This document shows, piece by piece, positions 1-7,631 of a DNA stretch of 51,476 bases. The stretch comes from a virus: positions 1 to 51,476 of the IMG/VR virus record IMGVR_UViG_3300046703_000050, one strand, 5' to 3'. Position numbers and translations under genes: made by a program. Below the pieces are notes generated by a model. The model did no database searches. It was not told the origin of the DNA and saw only the letters and a program-made list of their open reading frames with translations. The first letter of the stretch is position 1. Every line of letters begins with the position of its first letter.

Positions 1-1
1 G

Positions 2-76
2 ACCAAGTACGAGAAGTTCGTGGTAAGGGGGAGCGAAGACAAAAGCGGGAACGGGGAATCAGGGGAGGAGGAGTAG
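2..76 (+). CDS. 3' end of an unknown gene (partial)
   Basis: An open frame enters from the left edge and ends in TAG at 74-76, encoding about 24 residues with a very acidic end (GESGEEE). It stops 4 bp before the next start, as expected for the previous gene of the same operon. An acidic C-terminal tail is common in phage single-strand DNA-binding proteins, but nothing more of the protein is visible, so no function is assigned. Confidence 0.45.
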   Translation, partial: TKYEKFVVRGSEDKSGNGESGEEE

Positions 77-80
77 GCAC

Positions 81-398
81 GTGATTCAGGCTATCCAATC
101 GGACTGGAGCATCGGACTGGGGACGTTCATCGTGTCTATGGTGCTGGCGGTGATCGGCGGGATCGTGATCGGGGAGTGGGTGTCGGAGATCCTGGAGTGG
201 AGACGGATAAGAGTATCGCGACCGAGTAAGAAAGAAATGCAGAAGATGTTTGCGATGATTACGCGGCGTGATCGGGAGATGAACGACGGTGATGGAGATG
301 GCATGACAGCGACAGGGCGTTGGCCATCGGAGCCAGAACTACAGAACATACCCGATCCGAACAGGGTGCGCGGACCAAGGGGTGAACCATGGAACTGA
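81..398 (+). CDS. Small membrane protein, unknown function
   Basis: 105 residues from a GTG start preceded by GGGGAGGAGGAG. One hydrophobic helix (about residues 12-32, GTFIVSMVLAVIGGIVIG) is followed by a basic, charged tail, so it is probably a single-pass inner-membrane protein with a cytoplasmic C-terminus. The stop overlaps the ATG of the next gene, which is also a small one-helix protein, so the pair is probably co-translated. I recognise no family. Confidence 0.6.
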   Translation: MIQAIQSDWSIGLGTFIVSMVLAVIGGIVIGEWVSEILEWRRIRVSRPSKKEMQKMFAMITRRDREMNDGDGDGMTATGRWPSEPELQNIPDPNRVRGPRGEPWN

Positions 399-613
399 CA
401 AACGAGGCTCCATTCCTAGTCGGTGTGTTCGTCGGAGGGTCGATTGTCATACTGATGATTTACGTACAGCGTGCCATTGGTAGTGTGCTTCGTCCGAGAC
501 CGCTGACCGACGACGAGCTGAAGAAGCTATACGAGCGGATGCAGGTTGCGAAGATCCGTGCCGGGGTGAGTAAGTTGGAGGGTCGAGAAGGGAAGGACAA
601 GATATGGAACTGA
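389..613 (+). CDS. Small single-span membrane protein, unknown function
   Basis: 74 residues starting MELTNEAPF. There is one hydrophobic segment at about residues 8-28, then a charged helical tail. It overlaps the genes on both sides (10 bp at each end), typical of a tightly packed phage operon. No family recognised. Confidence 0.6.
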   Translation: MELTNEAPFLVGVFVGGSIVILMIYVQRAIGSVLRPRPLTDDELKKLYERMQVAKIRAGVSKLEGREGKDKIWN

Positions 614-1176
614 AACGAGTGCCGGCCATGCTGGTGTTGGACTGGCAGGCGGCGGCGGAGTGCAAGGGGCTGAAGGTAAGTAAGCTCAAGCCGAGAGAAG
701 CGGAGAGTCTACAACGGGCATGCAGGATGCCGGGGATCGCGCTCTGTGAGGAATTCGGCGTGTGCAAGAACTACCGGATACAGGCGGGGGTGGATGGCTG
801 GGACAAGGTGGTGCAAGAAAAGTACATGATCGTGCATCGCCCGAGCCAGAGGCCGTTGGTGTGGGGGGTGGGGAGCGTGAATGAGGGAATGGGGATCGTC
901 GAGAGGCTGGTGAACGGGGAAGATGGAAAGCCGCTTGATTGGGATTTCACGGCGGCGGAGTTTGCGAAGTTGGCGGAGGGCAAGAAGGAACGGTATCGGA
1001 CGGCGGTGAGGGGGGCGGTACAGTTTACGGACGCCAAGAGTGCGTTGTTGAATGGGGAGTGTGTAGGGCAGCAGCAGGGGAAGGCGACGCCAGCAAAGAG
1101 CAAGGTGGCGATGGGGAGGCGGGTCAGCATGGCCCCGAGCAAGGCGGGTACGAATAGGGTGAGTTTGCTACCCTAA
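604..1176 (+). CDS. Hypothetical phage protein
   Basis: 190 residues starting MELKRVPAM, overlapping the preceding stop. The central part (residues 70-130) has mixed alpha/beta character, and the last 40 residues are Lys/Ser/Ala-rich and look disordered. It is the last gene before the promoter at 1235. I recognise no domain. Confidence 0.6.
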   Translation: MELKRVPAMLVLDWQAAAECKGLKVSKLKPREAESLQRACRMPGIALCEEFGVCKNYRIQAGVDGWDKVVQEKYMIVHRPSQRPLVWGVGSVNEGMGIVERLVNGEDGKPLDWDFTAAEFAKLAEGKKERYRTAVRGAVQFTDAKSALLNGECVGQQQGKATPAKSKVAMGRRVSMAPSKAGTNRVSLLP

Positions 1177-1234
1177 CGTGGGAGCCTCCAGGACGAACCA
1201 GGGAAGGAGGATGTCCAATTCCACAATAGAAGCA

Positions 1235-1263
1235 TTGACAACGCAGTAGAGATCCGTTATTAT
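1235..1263 (+). promoter_or_regulatory. Sigma70-type promoter before the first HNH gene
   Basis: A perfect -35 TTGACA (1235-1240), a 17-bp spacer, then TATTAT as -10 (1258-1263). The HNH start codon is at 1270, only 6 nt after the -10 box, so transcription would begin at or next to the ATG and the message would be leaderless or nearly so. Confidence 0.7.
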
Positions 1264-1269
1264 GCTTCC

Positions 1270-1719
1270 ATGAGGCATATAGCGGTGTACGGCAATGTCA
1301 AGATCCTCCGGGACTATTGCAAGGACTGTGAACAACATGCTTTTATACTCGATGGAAAGTTCGCGTGTTGTGACAAACCAGTCGTACCGAAAGATCCAAG
1401 AGGATACAAACGAATGTCGGAGGCAGACGGATTGCGTACCCGTCCCCATCTGTCTGTGTGCAAAGCAATTCTCCGAGAGCAGGAATATCGGTGCTTCTAT
1501 TGCGAGAGACTATTTGGGCACCTGTATCGGTATCGAGACCGGACTATTCGCCTTGGGGTTGTCTGGGATCATCTGGTCCCGTTTTCATACCTCAACAGCA
1601 GTCCACTTGCAAACTTCGTTGCAGCATGCCGATACTGCAACGCAACCAAAAAATCAATCATGTTCCAGACAATTGAGGAAGCGAGGATTTATGTCCGATC
1701 TAGGGTACTCAGACTGTAA
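1270..1719 (+). CDS. HNH endonuclease
   Basis: 149 residues. A zinc-binding pair CFYC (75-78) and a second pair CRYC (120-123) bracket the core WDHLVP (Asp100-His101) with Asn residues following near 109-115. This is the classic HNH ββα-metal arrangement. Such proteins nick or cut DNA and in phages are usually free-standing homing endonucleases. The gene has its own promoter (1235-1263) and no visible Shine-Dalgarno, which suggests an independently acquired module. Target site unknown. Confidence 0.8.
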   Translation: MRHIAVYGNVKILRDYCKDCEQHAFILDGKFACCDKPVVPKDPRGYKRMSEADGLRTRPHLSVCKAILREQEYRCFYCERLFGHLYRYRDRTIRLGVVWDHLVPFSYLNSSPLANFVAACRYCNATKKSIMFQTIEEARIYVRSRVLRL

Positions 1720-1858
1720 GAACAAGAAGTGCGGCAAGCACTTCAAGAAGAAACGGGTGAAGCACGACTTCTGCTCGCCAGAATGTAGACTGGCGCATTG
1801 GGCCATGATGAACCCGAGAGTCAAGTTAATCGAGCCTGAGACAAAGGAAGACAAATAG
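1691..1858 (+). CDS. Small zinc-finger-like protein
   Basis: 55 residues from ATG 1691, overlapping the HNH gene by 29 bp. It has C9-x4-C14 and C28-x3-C32 pairs (DCKNKKC and CSPEC), consistent with a single zinc knuckle, in a Lys-rich context. A longer frame upstream is open but lies inside the HNH gene, so the internal start is preferred. Probable DNA- or RNA-binding accessory protein, by inference only. Confidence 0.55.
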   Translation: MSDLGYSDCKNKKCGKHFKKKRVKHDFCSPECRLAHWAMMNPRVKLIEPETKEDK

Positions 1859-1860
1859 CC

Positions 1861-3054
1861 GTGGACGAACCAACCATAAAATGCAAGAAGTGCGGCAACA
1901 TCATCAAACTGACGGATGCGGTGGCGGCGCCGCTATTGGAGAGCGCAAAGGCACAGTTCGACCGGGACTTAGCGAATGCACGCACGCAGATCGAGCAGGA
2001 TGCGATGCATGTGGCGACACAGCGGGTGGAACTCGCACTGGCAGCAACAAAGGCGAACGCCAATGCTGCGGCACTCAAGGCAGCGAATGAGGCAAGTGTG
2101 TTGCGGCTGAGCTTGGCGGAACAGGAGCGGAAGCTGGCTGAGGCACAGCGGGAGCAGGCGAGACTGCTGGCGAAAGAACATGAGCTGGATGAGGCACGCC
2201 GGGAGATGGAGCTGACGATTGCCAGGCAGGTGCAGGCGGCGTCGGCTTCGATACGCGATCAAGCACGAGCAACAGCGGAGAGCGAGATCGGGCTGAAGGT
2301 TGCCGAGCGTGAGGAGCAGATCGCAGCGATGGGAAGACAGATCGACGATCTCAAGCGACGGGCGGAGCAGGGGAGCCAGCAGATGCAGGGTGAGGCACAG
2401 GAGATCGTGCTGGAGCAGATGTTGAAGGCGCGGTTCCCGATGGATCTGGTGGAGCCCATCGCAAAAGGCGTCTTCGGCGGCGACGTGATCCAACGTGTGC
2501 TAGGTCCTAGCGGACAACCCTGTGGGTCGATTCTGTTCGAGAGCAAGCGCACGAAGACCTGGACCGCTGGGTGGCTACCCAAACTGCGTGAGGACCAGCG
2601 GGCGGCGAAGGCAGAGATCGCGTTGCTGGTAACTCAGGTGATGCCCAAGTCGGATGATGGACAGACGGTAGTGGCGTTCGACCTGATCGAGGGGATTTGG
2701 GTATGCGAGTGGCGCTGTGCGATCGCGGTCGCGGTGGCGTTACGGCAGAGCTTGATCGAGGTCGCGGGGGCGAGAGCGGCTGGCGTGGGGCAGAAGAGTA
2801 AGTCTGAGTTAGTCTATGCCTACCTCACTGGGAATGCATTCAAGATGAGAATCGGTGCAGTAGTGGAGAAGTTCTCGATGATGGCCGACGACCTTGCTGC
2901 CGAACGTAAGGCGATCACCCGCATGTGGGCGAAGCGCGAGGGGCAGATCCAAGGGGCGCTCGATGCTGCGGTCGGTCTGCACGGGGATCTGTCGGCGATC
3001 GCGGGGAAGCAGATGCCTGAGGTCGAGGGGCTGGGGATGAAGGAGTTGAAGTAA
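1861..3054 (+). CDS. DUF2130 family protein
   Basis: 397 residues from GTG 1861, two bases after the previous stop. It begins with a CxxC element (residues 8-11) and a KLTDAVAAPLLE-type segment, continues with a long Ala/Glu/Arg coiled coil (about 20-180), and ends with a globular domain carrying the family's conserved pattern (QEIVLEQMLKARFP, then SKRTKTWTAGWLPKL). DUF2130 proteins occur widely in bacteria and phages. The C-terminal domain is thought to be restriction-endonuclease-like, but no activity is established as far as I know. One copy of the CTAGGTCCTAG palindrome lies inside the gene (2500-2510). Confidence 0.8.
   Translation: MDEPTIKCKKCGNIIKLTDAVAAPLLESAKAQFDRDLANARTQIEQDAMHVATQRVELALAATKANANAAALKAANEASVLRLSLAEQERKLAEAQREQARLLAKEHELDEARREMELTIARQVQAASASIRDQARATAESEIGLKVAEREEQIAAMGRQIDDLKRRAEQGSQQMQGEAQEIVLEQMLKARFPMDLVEPIAKGVFGGDVIQRVLGPSGQPCGSILFESKRTKTWTAGWLPKLREDQRAAKAEIALLVTQVMPKSDDGQTVVAFDLIEGIWVCEWRCAIAVAVALRQSLIEVAGARAAGVGQKSKSELVYAYLTGNAFKMRIGAVVEKFSMMADDLAAERKAITRMWAKREGQIQGALDAAVGLHGDLSAIAGKQMPEVEGLGMKELK
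2500..2510. repeat. CTAGGNCCTAG palindrome, copy 1
   Basis: CTAGGTCCTAG, flanked by G and C, which extends the symmetry to 13 bp. It lies inside the DUF2130 coding sequence. It is one of seven copies in the window. Confidence 0.7.
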
Positions 3055-3055
3055 C

Positions 3056-3313
3056 ATGGGCGACGGAACTGATGAGTTTTGTAGGCAAAAAACAAATGCG
3101 TGGTTGCTTTGGGATGGCCAAGGTCCATTCGCAGGAGTTGATCTTGCTGAAGATATTGGCAGCGAGAGGGCCTTTACTTCCTATAAGGAAAGTGCTAGGC
3201 TTCCTGATGCTGGTCCGAAACGAGGACGAGGACGAGGACGAGGAACGATATCGAAATCGCGCCGGATCAGCATGAATCCAAAATCAACAGGAACAGGGAA
3301 GCGAGGGAGGTGA
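3056..3313 (+). CDS. Hypothetical protein of uncertain frame
   Basis: 85 residues from ATG 3056, with AAGGAG 9 nt upstream, one base after the DUF2130 stop and 4 bp before the next gene. It contains an Arg-Gly run encoded by a GAGGAC-type hexamer tract near 3220-3245. A competing frame at 3072-3275 (67 residues, MSFVGKKQM) overlaps it and reads the same tract as Asp-Glu. The better ribosome site and spacing favour the longer frame, but neither resembles a known protein. Confidence 0.4.
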   Translation: MGDGTDEFCRQKTNAWLLWDGQGPFAGVDLAEDIGSERAFTSYKESARLPDAGPKRGRGRGRGTISKSRRISMNPKSTGTGKRGR

Positions 3314-3317
3314 GGGA

Positions 3318-3653
3318 GTGGCAGTAAAGAAGAAAGCAAGAGCGGATCTGGAGAGCATCGGGGCACGTGCCCAAGTTCTATTGCGGATATCCGTGCTGTG
3401 TAAGTTGCGCCGTGAGCCGGGACCAGGACGGCAGTCGAAGATCATGCCCAGCATAAACATGAGCGCAGCAGCGGCGGCGGCGGGAGTGACTGCTAGTTAC
3501 TTGAGCAGGGTGCTGGGTGGGACACAGAGTCCGGGGCTGGAGACGGCAGGGAGGATTGCGAAGGCGTTGGGGGTGGGGGTCGAGGAAGTGGCGGCGTTGA
3601 GGGTGAAGGCGAGGAAGGTCGGTAGGGGCAGGGCGCGGAATAAGGTAGCGTAG
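3318..3653 (+). CDS. Xre-type helix-turn-helix regulator
   Basis: 111 residues from GTG 3318 with GGGAGG upstream. Residues 46-92 form a Cro/CI-like helix-turn-helix: MSAAAAAAGVTASYLSRVLG, then a second part with GLETAGRIAKALGVGVEEVAAL. Basic segments flank it on both sides. It is a plausible repressor or copy-control protein. Its site is unknown. The recurrent CTAGGNCCTAG palindrome is a candidate target only by guilt by association. The next gene is ParB-like. Confidence 0.7.
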   Translation: MAVKKKARADLESIGARAQVLLRISVLCKLRREPGPGRQSKIMPSINMSAAAAAAGVTASYLSRVLGGTQSPGLETAGRIAKALGVGVEEVAALRVKARKVGRGRARNKVA

Positions 3654-3761
3654 TCAGTGGACGACTTAGAAGAGCGATTCCTGGACCGCGACGAGCGTGT
3701 ATACTACGAATCGCTAGACGAAGAACAACCACAATTTCAATTCAGGAGACAAGGACAGGAA

Positions 3762-4862
3762 ATGGGAACGAAGCCGAAGGTGACCAAGCAAGTGCAGGTC
3801 GAGAAGAAAGCAGTGAAGAAGGTCGAGAAGTCCGCAAAGAAGAAACCAGCGACAGCGGCGAAGAAGCCAACGTCAACGCCGACACAGAAACCAGCAGCGA
3901 AGTTAGCGCTGGTGCCCGCGTCGATCATCCAGATCCCGATCAAGGATATCGTCGCCGACGCGGAGGCGAACGTCCGGTACTTCAAGGAAGATCCGAAGCT
4001 GATCGAGCATCTCGCGGAGAGCATTAAGCGGGACGGGGTGATCGAGCCGCTAATCGTGCGGGCGACCGAGGAACTCGACACATATGGTCTCATTGCCGGG
4101 TATCGGCGACTCAAAGCGGCGAAGGAAGCAGGGTTGAAGGTGGTCCCGTGCATCGTACGAGACGGTGTCGATGACCAGATGCAGCTCAGGATATCGCTCA
4201 CCGAGAACATCCAACGCAAGAACCTCAGCCCGATGGAGTTCGCCATGAACTGCAAGCGGGTGCGGGGAGAGTTTGCGTGGGAGGGCGAGACGAATACGAA
4301 GAAGGTCGCCCAGTTTATGGGGGTAAGTGCGGCCACCATTACGCAGATGGAGAAGTTACTGGTGTTGAAGCCGGAACACCAGCGGATGATCCATGAGCGG
4401 GCGCTGGGAGCGCAGGCGGGGCAGGACATCGCCGATATCGTGAAGGAGTTCGGTGCCGAGAAGGCCGCGAAGGTGCTGGCGAAGGCGGTCGAGATCGAGG
4501 AAGAAGAGCAGGAACGGAAAGCAACCAAGAAGTCTGCGAAGCAGGGGAAGGTGAAGCCCAGCGAGGCGGGACGGGCGGCACGGGCGGAGAAGAAGGAACG
4601 TGAAGGGCGCGAGGAGAAGGACGACAAAGGCGGCAAGAAGGGCGCGGTGGTCAGCCAACGCAGTGTGCGTAAGGCCGCGAAGTCCGAGAAGGCCGTCATC
4701 AAGCATGCCCGCAACATCAAGGACCTGATGGAGATCTTCGAGGTCTGCTTGGACGGGGACAGCGAGCCGTTGAAGAAAGTGGCGCAGGCCGTGATTGACT
4801 GGCAGAAGGGGGAGATCGGCGACGAGGAACTGATTAAGGTCCTCGGCGTAACTGTGAAGTAA
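3762..4862 (+). CDS. parB: ParB/Spo0J-like partition or nucleoid-occlusion protein
   Basis: 366 residues from ATG 3762. A Lys-rich disordered N-terminus leads into the ParB/Srx nuclease-like domain, with IPIKDIVAD, ANVRYF, HLAESIKRDGVIEPLIV and the CTP-binding motif AGYRRLKAAKEAG. The TENIQRKNLSPMEFA signature and a KorB/ParB helix-turn-helix (FMGVSAATITQMEKLL) follow, then a charged tail. ParB proteins bind parS and load as CTP-dependent clamps. No ParA is seen in the window, so it may act in transcription or replication rather than segregation. The frame is open back to GTG 3657, but the AAGGACAGGAA leader before 3762 matches the leaders of two other genes here, so the shorter start is preferred. 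Confidence 0.85.
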   Translation: MGTKPKVTKQVQVEKKAVKKVEKSAKKKPATAAKKPTSTPTQKPAAKLALVPASIIQIPIKDIVADAEANVRYFKEDPKLIEHLAESIKRDGVIEPLIVRATEELDTYGLIAGYRRLKAAKEAGLKVVPCIVRDGVDDQMQLRISLTENIQRKNLSPMEFAMNCKRVRGEFAWEGETNTKKVAQFMGVSAATITQMEKLLVLKPEHQRMIHERALGAQAGQDIADIVKEFGAEKAAKVLAKAVEIEEEEQERKATKKSAKQGKVKPSEAGRAARAEKKEREGREEKDDKGGKKGAVVSQRSVRKAAKSEKAVIKHARNIKDLMEIFEVCLDGDSEPLKKVAQAVIDWQKGEIGDEELIKVLGVTVK

Positions 4863-4914
4863 GTGTAGGGTGTCGATGCTGTGCTGCTACTATCAGCTTA
4901 GAGGAGATGCCCCG

Positions 4915-6231
4915 ATGGGCACTGTCACGGTTATGCAACTGAGCAGACCGATATCGGTTGTCGGCGGTAGCGGGAGTCGGCGGGTGGGACTAGGGGTGAA
5001 CCGTCCCATCCGTGATACCAAGCTCAGTAAGTTGGTAAGGGTGTTCCGGGAGAGCATGCACATGCCAGATCCAGCGCCGTTGTATGCGGTGGTGGGGACG
5101 ATCGCGGGGAACATGCTGCCGGGACCTCCGGTTTGGCTTATGTTAATTGCCGGCGCAAGCGGGGGCAAAACTGAATTACTACTTAGTACTAAGTCGGTTC
5201 CGGGGGTCCATCTGCACGGGAGACTAAGTGGGGTCGCAGCACTCCTCAGTGGTGTCCCACGCAAGGATGTCAAAGCCGGTAGCACAGGCGGGATACTCCG
5301 GCAGATCGGGAGTAACGGTATACTGCTGCTGAAGGACTTCACGAGCGTACTGAGTCTGCCGAAAGATGTGCTGACGGAGATCTTGGGGACGTTCACGGAG
5401 CTGTATGACGGGGAATGGAGCAGAGATGTGGGGGCAGATGGGGGCAGGCAACTGAGTTGGAGCGGCAAGCTCGGGTTCCTCGCTGGGTGTACACCGCTGA
5501 TCGACCGGCACCATACCGCGATGGGCGAACTAGGACCTAGATTCATGAATTTTAGATATACGGAGACGGAGGGGTACGCGGAGAGTCGGAGTGCGCTGAC
5601 GAGGCCGGTGATCGATACGGTGCGGGAGAACCTGTGTGAGGCGATGCGGGAGTTCTTCGACGGGTTTGATGCGGATGAGCATCGGGAGGTGGAGCTAGGG
5701 GAGCAGGAACTAGGGAGGTTGATTGCGCTGGCGACGCTATCGAGTAGGAGCAGGAGTCCGGTAGCGCGGAACAATTGGACTAGGGAGGTCGAGGAGGTTC
5801 CGAGCTGGGAGATGCCGGCGAGGCTGAGTCTGGAGATACAACAGTTGGCGAAGGGGATGCGGGCAGTGGGGGTGGGGAGTGAGGAGATGTGGCGGGTTCT
5901 GGGGAAGGTGGCGCTCGATGGGGTGCCGGCGGCACGGAGAGTGATGTTACTGGCTCTGGCTGACTGCAACCTGAAGAAGAAGGGTAGTGGTATGACCCTG
6001 ATGGAACTGACGGCGAGGAGTAAGTGTTCGAGTCAGACGAGCAGGAGGGCGCTGGAGGATATGGGGTTGCATGGGGTCGTACGATCGTCGGGTCCGGGAG
6101 CGGGGGGCGGTGGGAGTAAGGGTAAGGGGGAAGTCTGGGAACTCACGGACTGGATGAAGGAACAGTGGAGGATTGCGTATCCGAAAGGGTATGAGGGAGT
6201 GCTGGGGGAGAAACATTCTGGAAGGGCGTAA
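4915..6231 (+). CDS. P-loop replication ATPase / helicase-like protein
   Basis: 438 residues from ATG 4915, chosen because of AGAGGAG 8 nt upstream. An in-frame GTG at 4870 lacks such a site. Walker A is GASGGKTE (80-87) and a Walker B-like strand is ILLLKDF (136-142). The segment LGFLAGCTPLIDRHH, then GPRF with a likely arginine finger, matches a phage/ICE family of P-loop proteins found in replication modules. The C-terminus (about 350-420) looks like a winged helix (LMELTARSKCSSQTSRRALEDMGL). It probably works as a helicase, helicase loader or initiator between ParB and the helicase gene. The exact role is not established by sequence. Confidence 0.65.
   Translation: MGTVTVMQLSRPISVVGGSGSRRVGLGVNRPIRDTKLSKLVRVFRESMHMPDPAPLYAVVGTIAGNMLPGPPVWLMLIAGASGGKTELLLSTKSVPGVHLHGRLSGVAALLSGVPRKDVKAGSTGGILRQIGSNGILLLKDFTSVLSLPKDVLTEILGTFTELYDGEWSRDVGADGGRQLSWSGKLGFLAGCTPLIDRHHTAMGELGPRFMNFRYTETEGYAESRSALTRPVIDTVRENLCEAMREFFDGFDADEHREVELGEQELGRLIALATLSSRSRSPVARNNWTREVEEVPSWEMPARLSLEIQQLAKGMRAVGVGSEEMWRVLGKVALDGVPAARRVMLLALADCNLKKKGSGMTLMELTARSKCSSQTSRRALEDMGLHGVVRSSGPGAGGGGSKGKGEVWELTDWMKEQWRIAYPKGYEGVLGEKHSGRA
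5530..5540. repeat. CTAGGNCCTAG palindrome, copy 2
   Basis: CTAGGACCTAG inside the P-loop ATPase gene. It shares a 15-bp context (GAACTAGGACCTAGA) with the copy at 21741-21751. Confidence 0.7.
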
Positions 6232-6241
6232 TCGTAATGTC

Positions 6242-6276
6242 GGTACGAACGTACTCTGACTACTGGCTTAATAAGG
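6242..6276. repeat. Repeated upstream motifs, copy A
   Basis: Contains GGTACGAAC (6242-6250, part of the inverted repeat GTACG-AA-CGTAC) and CTTAATAAGG (6267-6276). The same two words recur downstream of the deoxyribosyltransferase-like gene. Confidence 0.45.
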
Positions 6277-6310
6277 GGAATTACATACTTGAATACAGCG
6301 GAGGCCGGAC

Positions 6311-6784
6311 TTGAAAATCTACGTCGCTAGTTCATGGCGGAATACGTTTCAACCGATGGTGGTTGCAACCCTTCGGAAAGACGGTTATGAGGTCTACGAC
6401 TTCAGAGGTCCAGGAAACGGTTGGGGAACCAGTGGAGACGGCCCTGGAGGGTTCGGGTGGCACGAGATCGACAAAGACTGGAAAGAATCCTGGATTGCCG
6501 ACGTACAACGCTACCTACGGGGCCTTGAGCATCCCCGCGCGGTCGAAGGTTTCAAGCGAGACATGGACGCTTTGCGCCTGTCGGACGCCTGCGTGATGGT
6601 GATGCCGGCCGGTCCCTCGGCAAGCATGGAGATGGGATGGAGTGTCGGTGCGGGGCGTCCGACCTATGTGTATATGCCAGCCATTCGAGAGCCTGACCTG
6701 ATGGTGAAAATGGCGAATCTGGTTTCAGACAACTTGGCACTGATTCGGCAGGAGTTAGCGTGCGCGCTGTACTTAAGCATATAG
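6311..6784 (+). CDS. Nucleoside 2-deoxyribosyltransferase-like protein
   Basis: 157 residues from TTG 6311, with GGAGG upstream. The N-terminal KIYVASSWRN strand, the FKRDMDALRLSDACVMVMPAGPS region and the SMEMGWSVGAGRPTYVYMP segment (Glu in S-x-E-x-G-W) match the nucleoside deoxyribosyltransferase / DUF4406 fold. These enzymes cleave or transfer N-glycosidic bonds of nucleosides or nucleotides. A phage use in nucleotide salvage or base modification is plausible. The flanking intergenic segments share two repeated motifs (see 6242-6276 and 6788-6805). Confidence 0.7.
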   Translation: MKIYVASSWRNTFQPMVVATLRKDGYEVYDFRGPGNGWGTSGDGPGGFGWHEIDKDWKESWIADVQRYLRGLEHPRAVEGFKRDMDALRLSDACVMVMPAGPSASMEMGWSVGAGRPTYVYMPAIREPDLMVKMANLVSDNLALIRQELACALYLSI

Positions 6785-6787
6785 GTC

Positions 6788-6805
6788 CCTTAATAAGGTA
6801 CGAAC
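6788..6805. repeat. Repeated motifs, copy B
   Basis: CCTTAATAAGG (6788-6798, arms CCTTA/TAAGG around a central A) merges with GGTACGAAC (6797-6805). Both words also occur in the leader before 6311. Possible operator or promoter element. Confidence 0.45.
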
Positions 6806-6866
6806 ACATCTTACCTATAACTGGGAGACGTGCTTCGAGATTGCAGAGCGCCTTAGTCTAGGTAGG

Positions 6867-6998
6867 ATGGCGACCACCGCTGCTCTGATGTATGCCAGAG
6901 ATCATTTGTTGGTAGACGTGGAGTACAGGAAGTTGCCGGGGAAACCTAATCCGGTGACGATGTATCGAAAGAAACAGAGTGCTGGGGGAGAGGCATAG
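6867..6998 (+). CDS. Small basic protein, possibly 3' part of an HTH protein
   Basis: 43 residues from ATG 6867 (MATTAALMYARDHLL to KKQSAGGEA). The same frame is open upstream to the previous gene and reads protein-like (YNWETCFEIAERLSLGR), resembling the first helix of a small winged-helix protein. No good start codon is available there, so either a non-standard start is used or the gene is 5'-damaged. Function unknown. Confidence 0.4.
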   Translation: MATTAALMYARDHLLVDVEYRKLPGKPNPVTMYRKKQSAGGEA

Positions 6999-7012
6999 CG
7001 GGAGAGCATAAC

Positions 7013-7342
7013 ATGGCTGCTGGGATGAAAGGACAAGAGCTGATGTTTACGGACAAGACGGACAAGTACGATGATAGGCCAAGAGCAGGCACAGGACCAA
7101 GCACTGCTCCTAACAAGAAACCGGCTGAAGAGACCGGACGCCGTGTGCTGGTGATCGAGTTTGATTATGGGCACGAACCAGAGCGCCGGAGCGCGGAGCC
7201 TTGGTTGCAGATCACGCAGTTCGTGAGGGCGCCGAAGAGCTATGACTTCTCGCAGAAGATCATGCGGCTAAGTAAGGCTGAACAGACACAACTGCGGGAA
7301 GCATTGAACACAGGGATGGATGGGGTTGTGGGATATGTCTAA
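7013..7342 (+). CDS. Hypothetical phage protein
   Basis: 109 residues from ATG 7013 (GGGAGAG upstream). An alternative ATG at 7043 follows GAAAGGACAAGAGC, a leader word repeated before the gene at 7632, so the true start is uncertain. The N-terminal 35 residues are polar and likely disordered. A small alpha/beta domain follows. No family recognised. Confidence 0.55.
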   Translation: MAAGMKGQELMFTDKTDKYDDRPRAGTGPSTAPNKKPAEETGRRVLVIEFDYGHEPERRSAEPWLQITQFVRAPKSYDFSQKIMRLSKAEQTQLREALNTGMDGVVGYV

Positions 7343-7574
7343 GTCCAGGCATGTCGCCCGCGTCAAGATGACCGGCCAGCTACTCGCCGAGATGTGGGGA
7401 CTACCCGACACGGTCGAGGTCGTGACGATCCTCAAGGACGAACTGATGGAGACGTTCGACGTGTTGTTTCGGGCGGAGCATCTGCCGGAGGTGAAGGAGG
7501 GGGAGGTGCCTAGGTACGTGAGCTTGGGGGAAGTGTTTCCACCAAAGAAGCGGGTAAAGAAGCAGGTAGGGTAA
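7335..7574 (+). CDS. Hypothetical protein
   Basis: 79 residues from ATG 7335, overlapping the previous stop by 8 bp. An in-frame start 15 bp upstream is possible. The protein is charged, with a Lys/Arg-rich end (PPKKRVKKQVG). No domain recognised. Confidence 0.5.
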   Translation: MSKSRHVARVKMTGQLLAEMWGLPDTVEVVTILKDELMETFDVLFRAEHLPEVKEGEVPRYVSLGEVFPPKKRVKKQVG

Positions 7575-7631
7575 ACGACTTTTGAGATTGTGGGGCGGAA
7601 TTTTTCAACATAGGACGAAAGGACAAGAGCA

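Noticed and set aside
3220-3245. GAGGAC tract as a protein-coding repeat domain
   Set aside because: It is a short hexamer expansion that reads Arg-Gly or Asp-Glu depending on frame, and the correct frame is uncertain.
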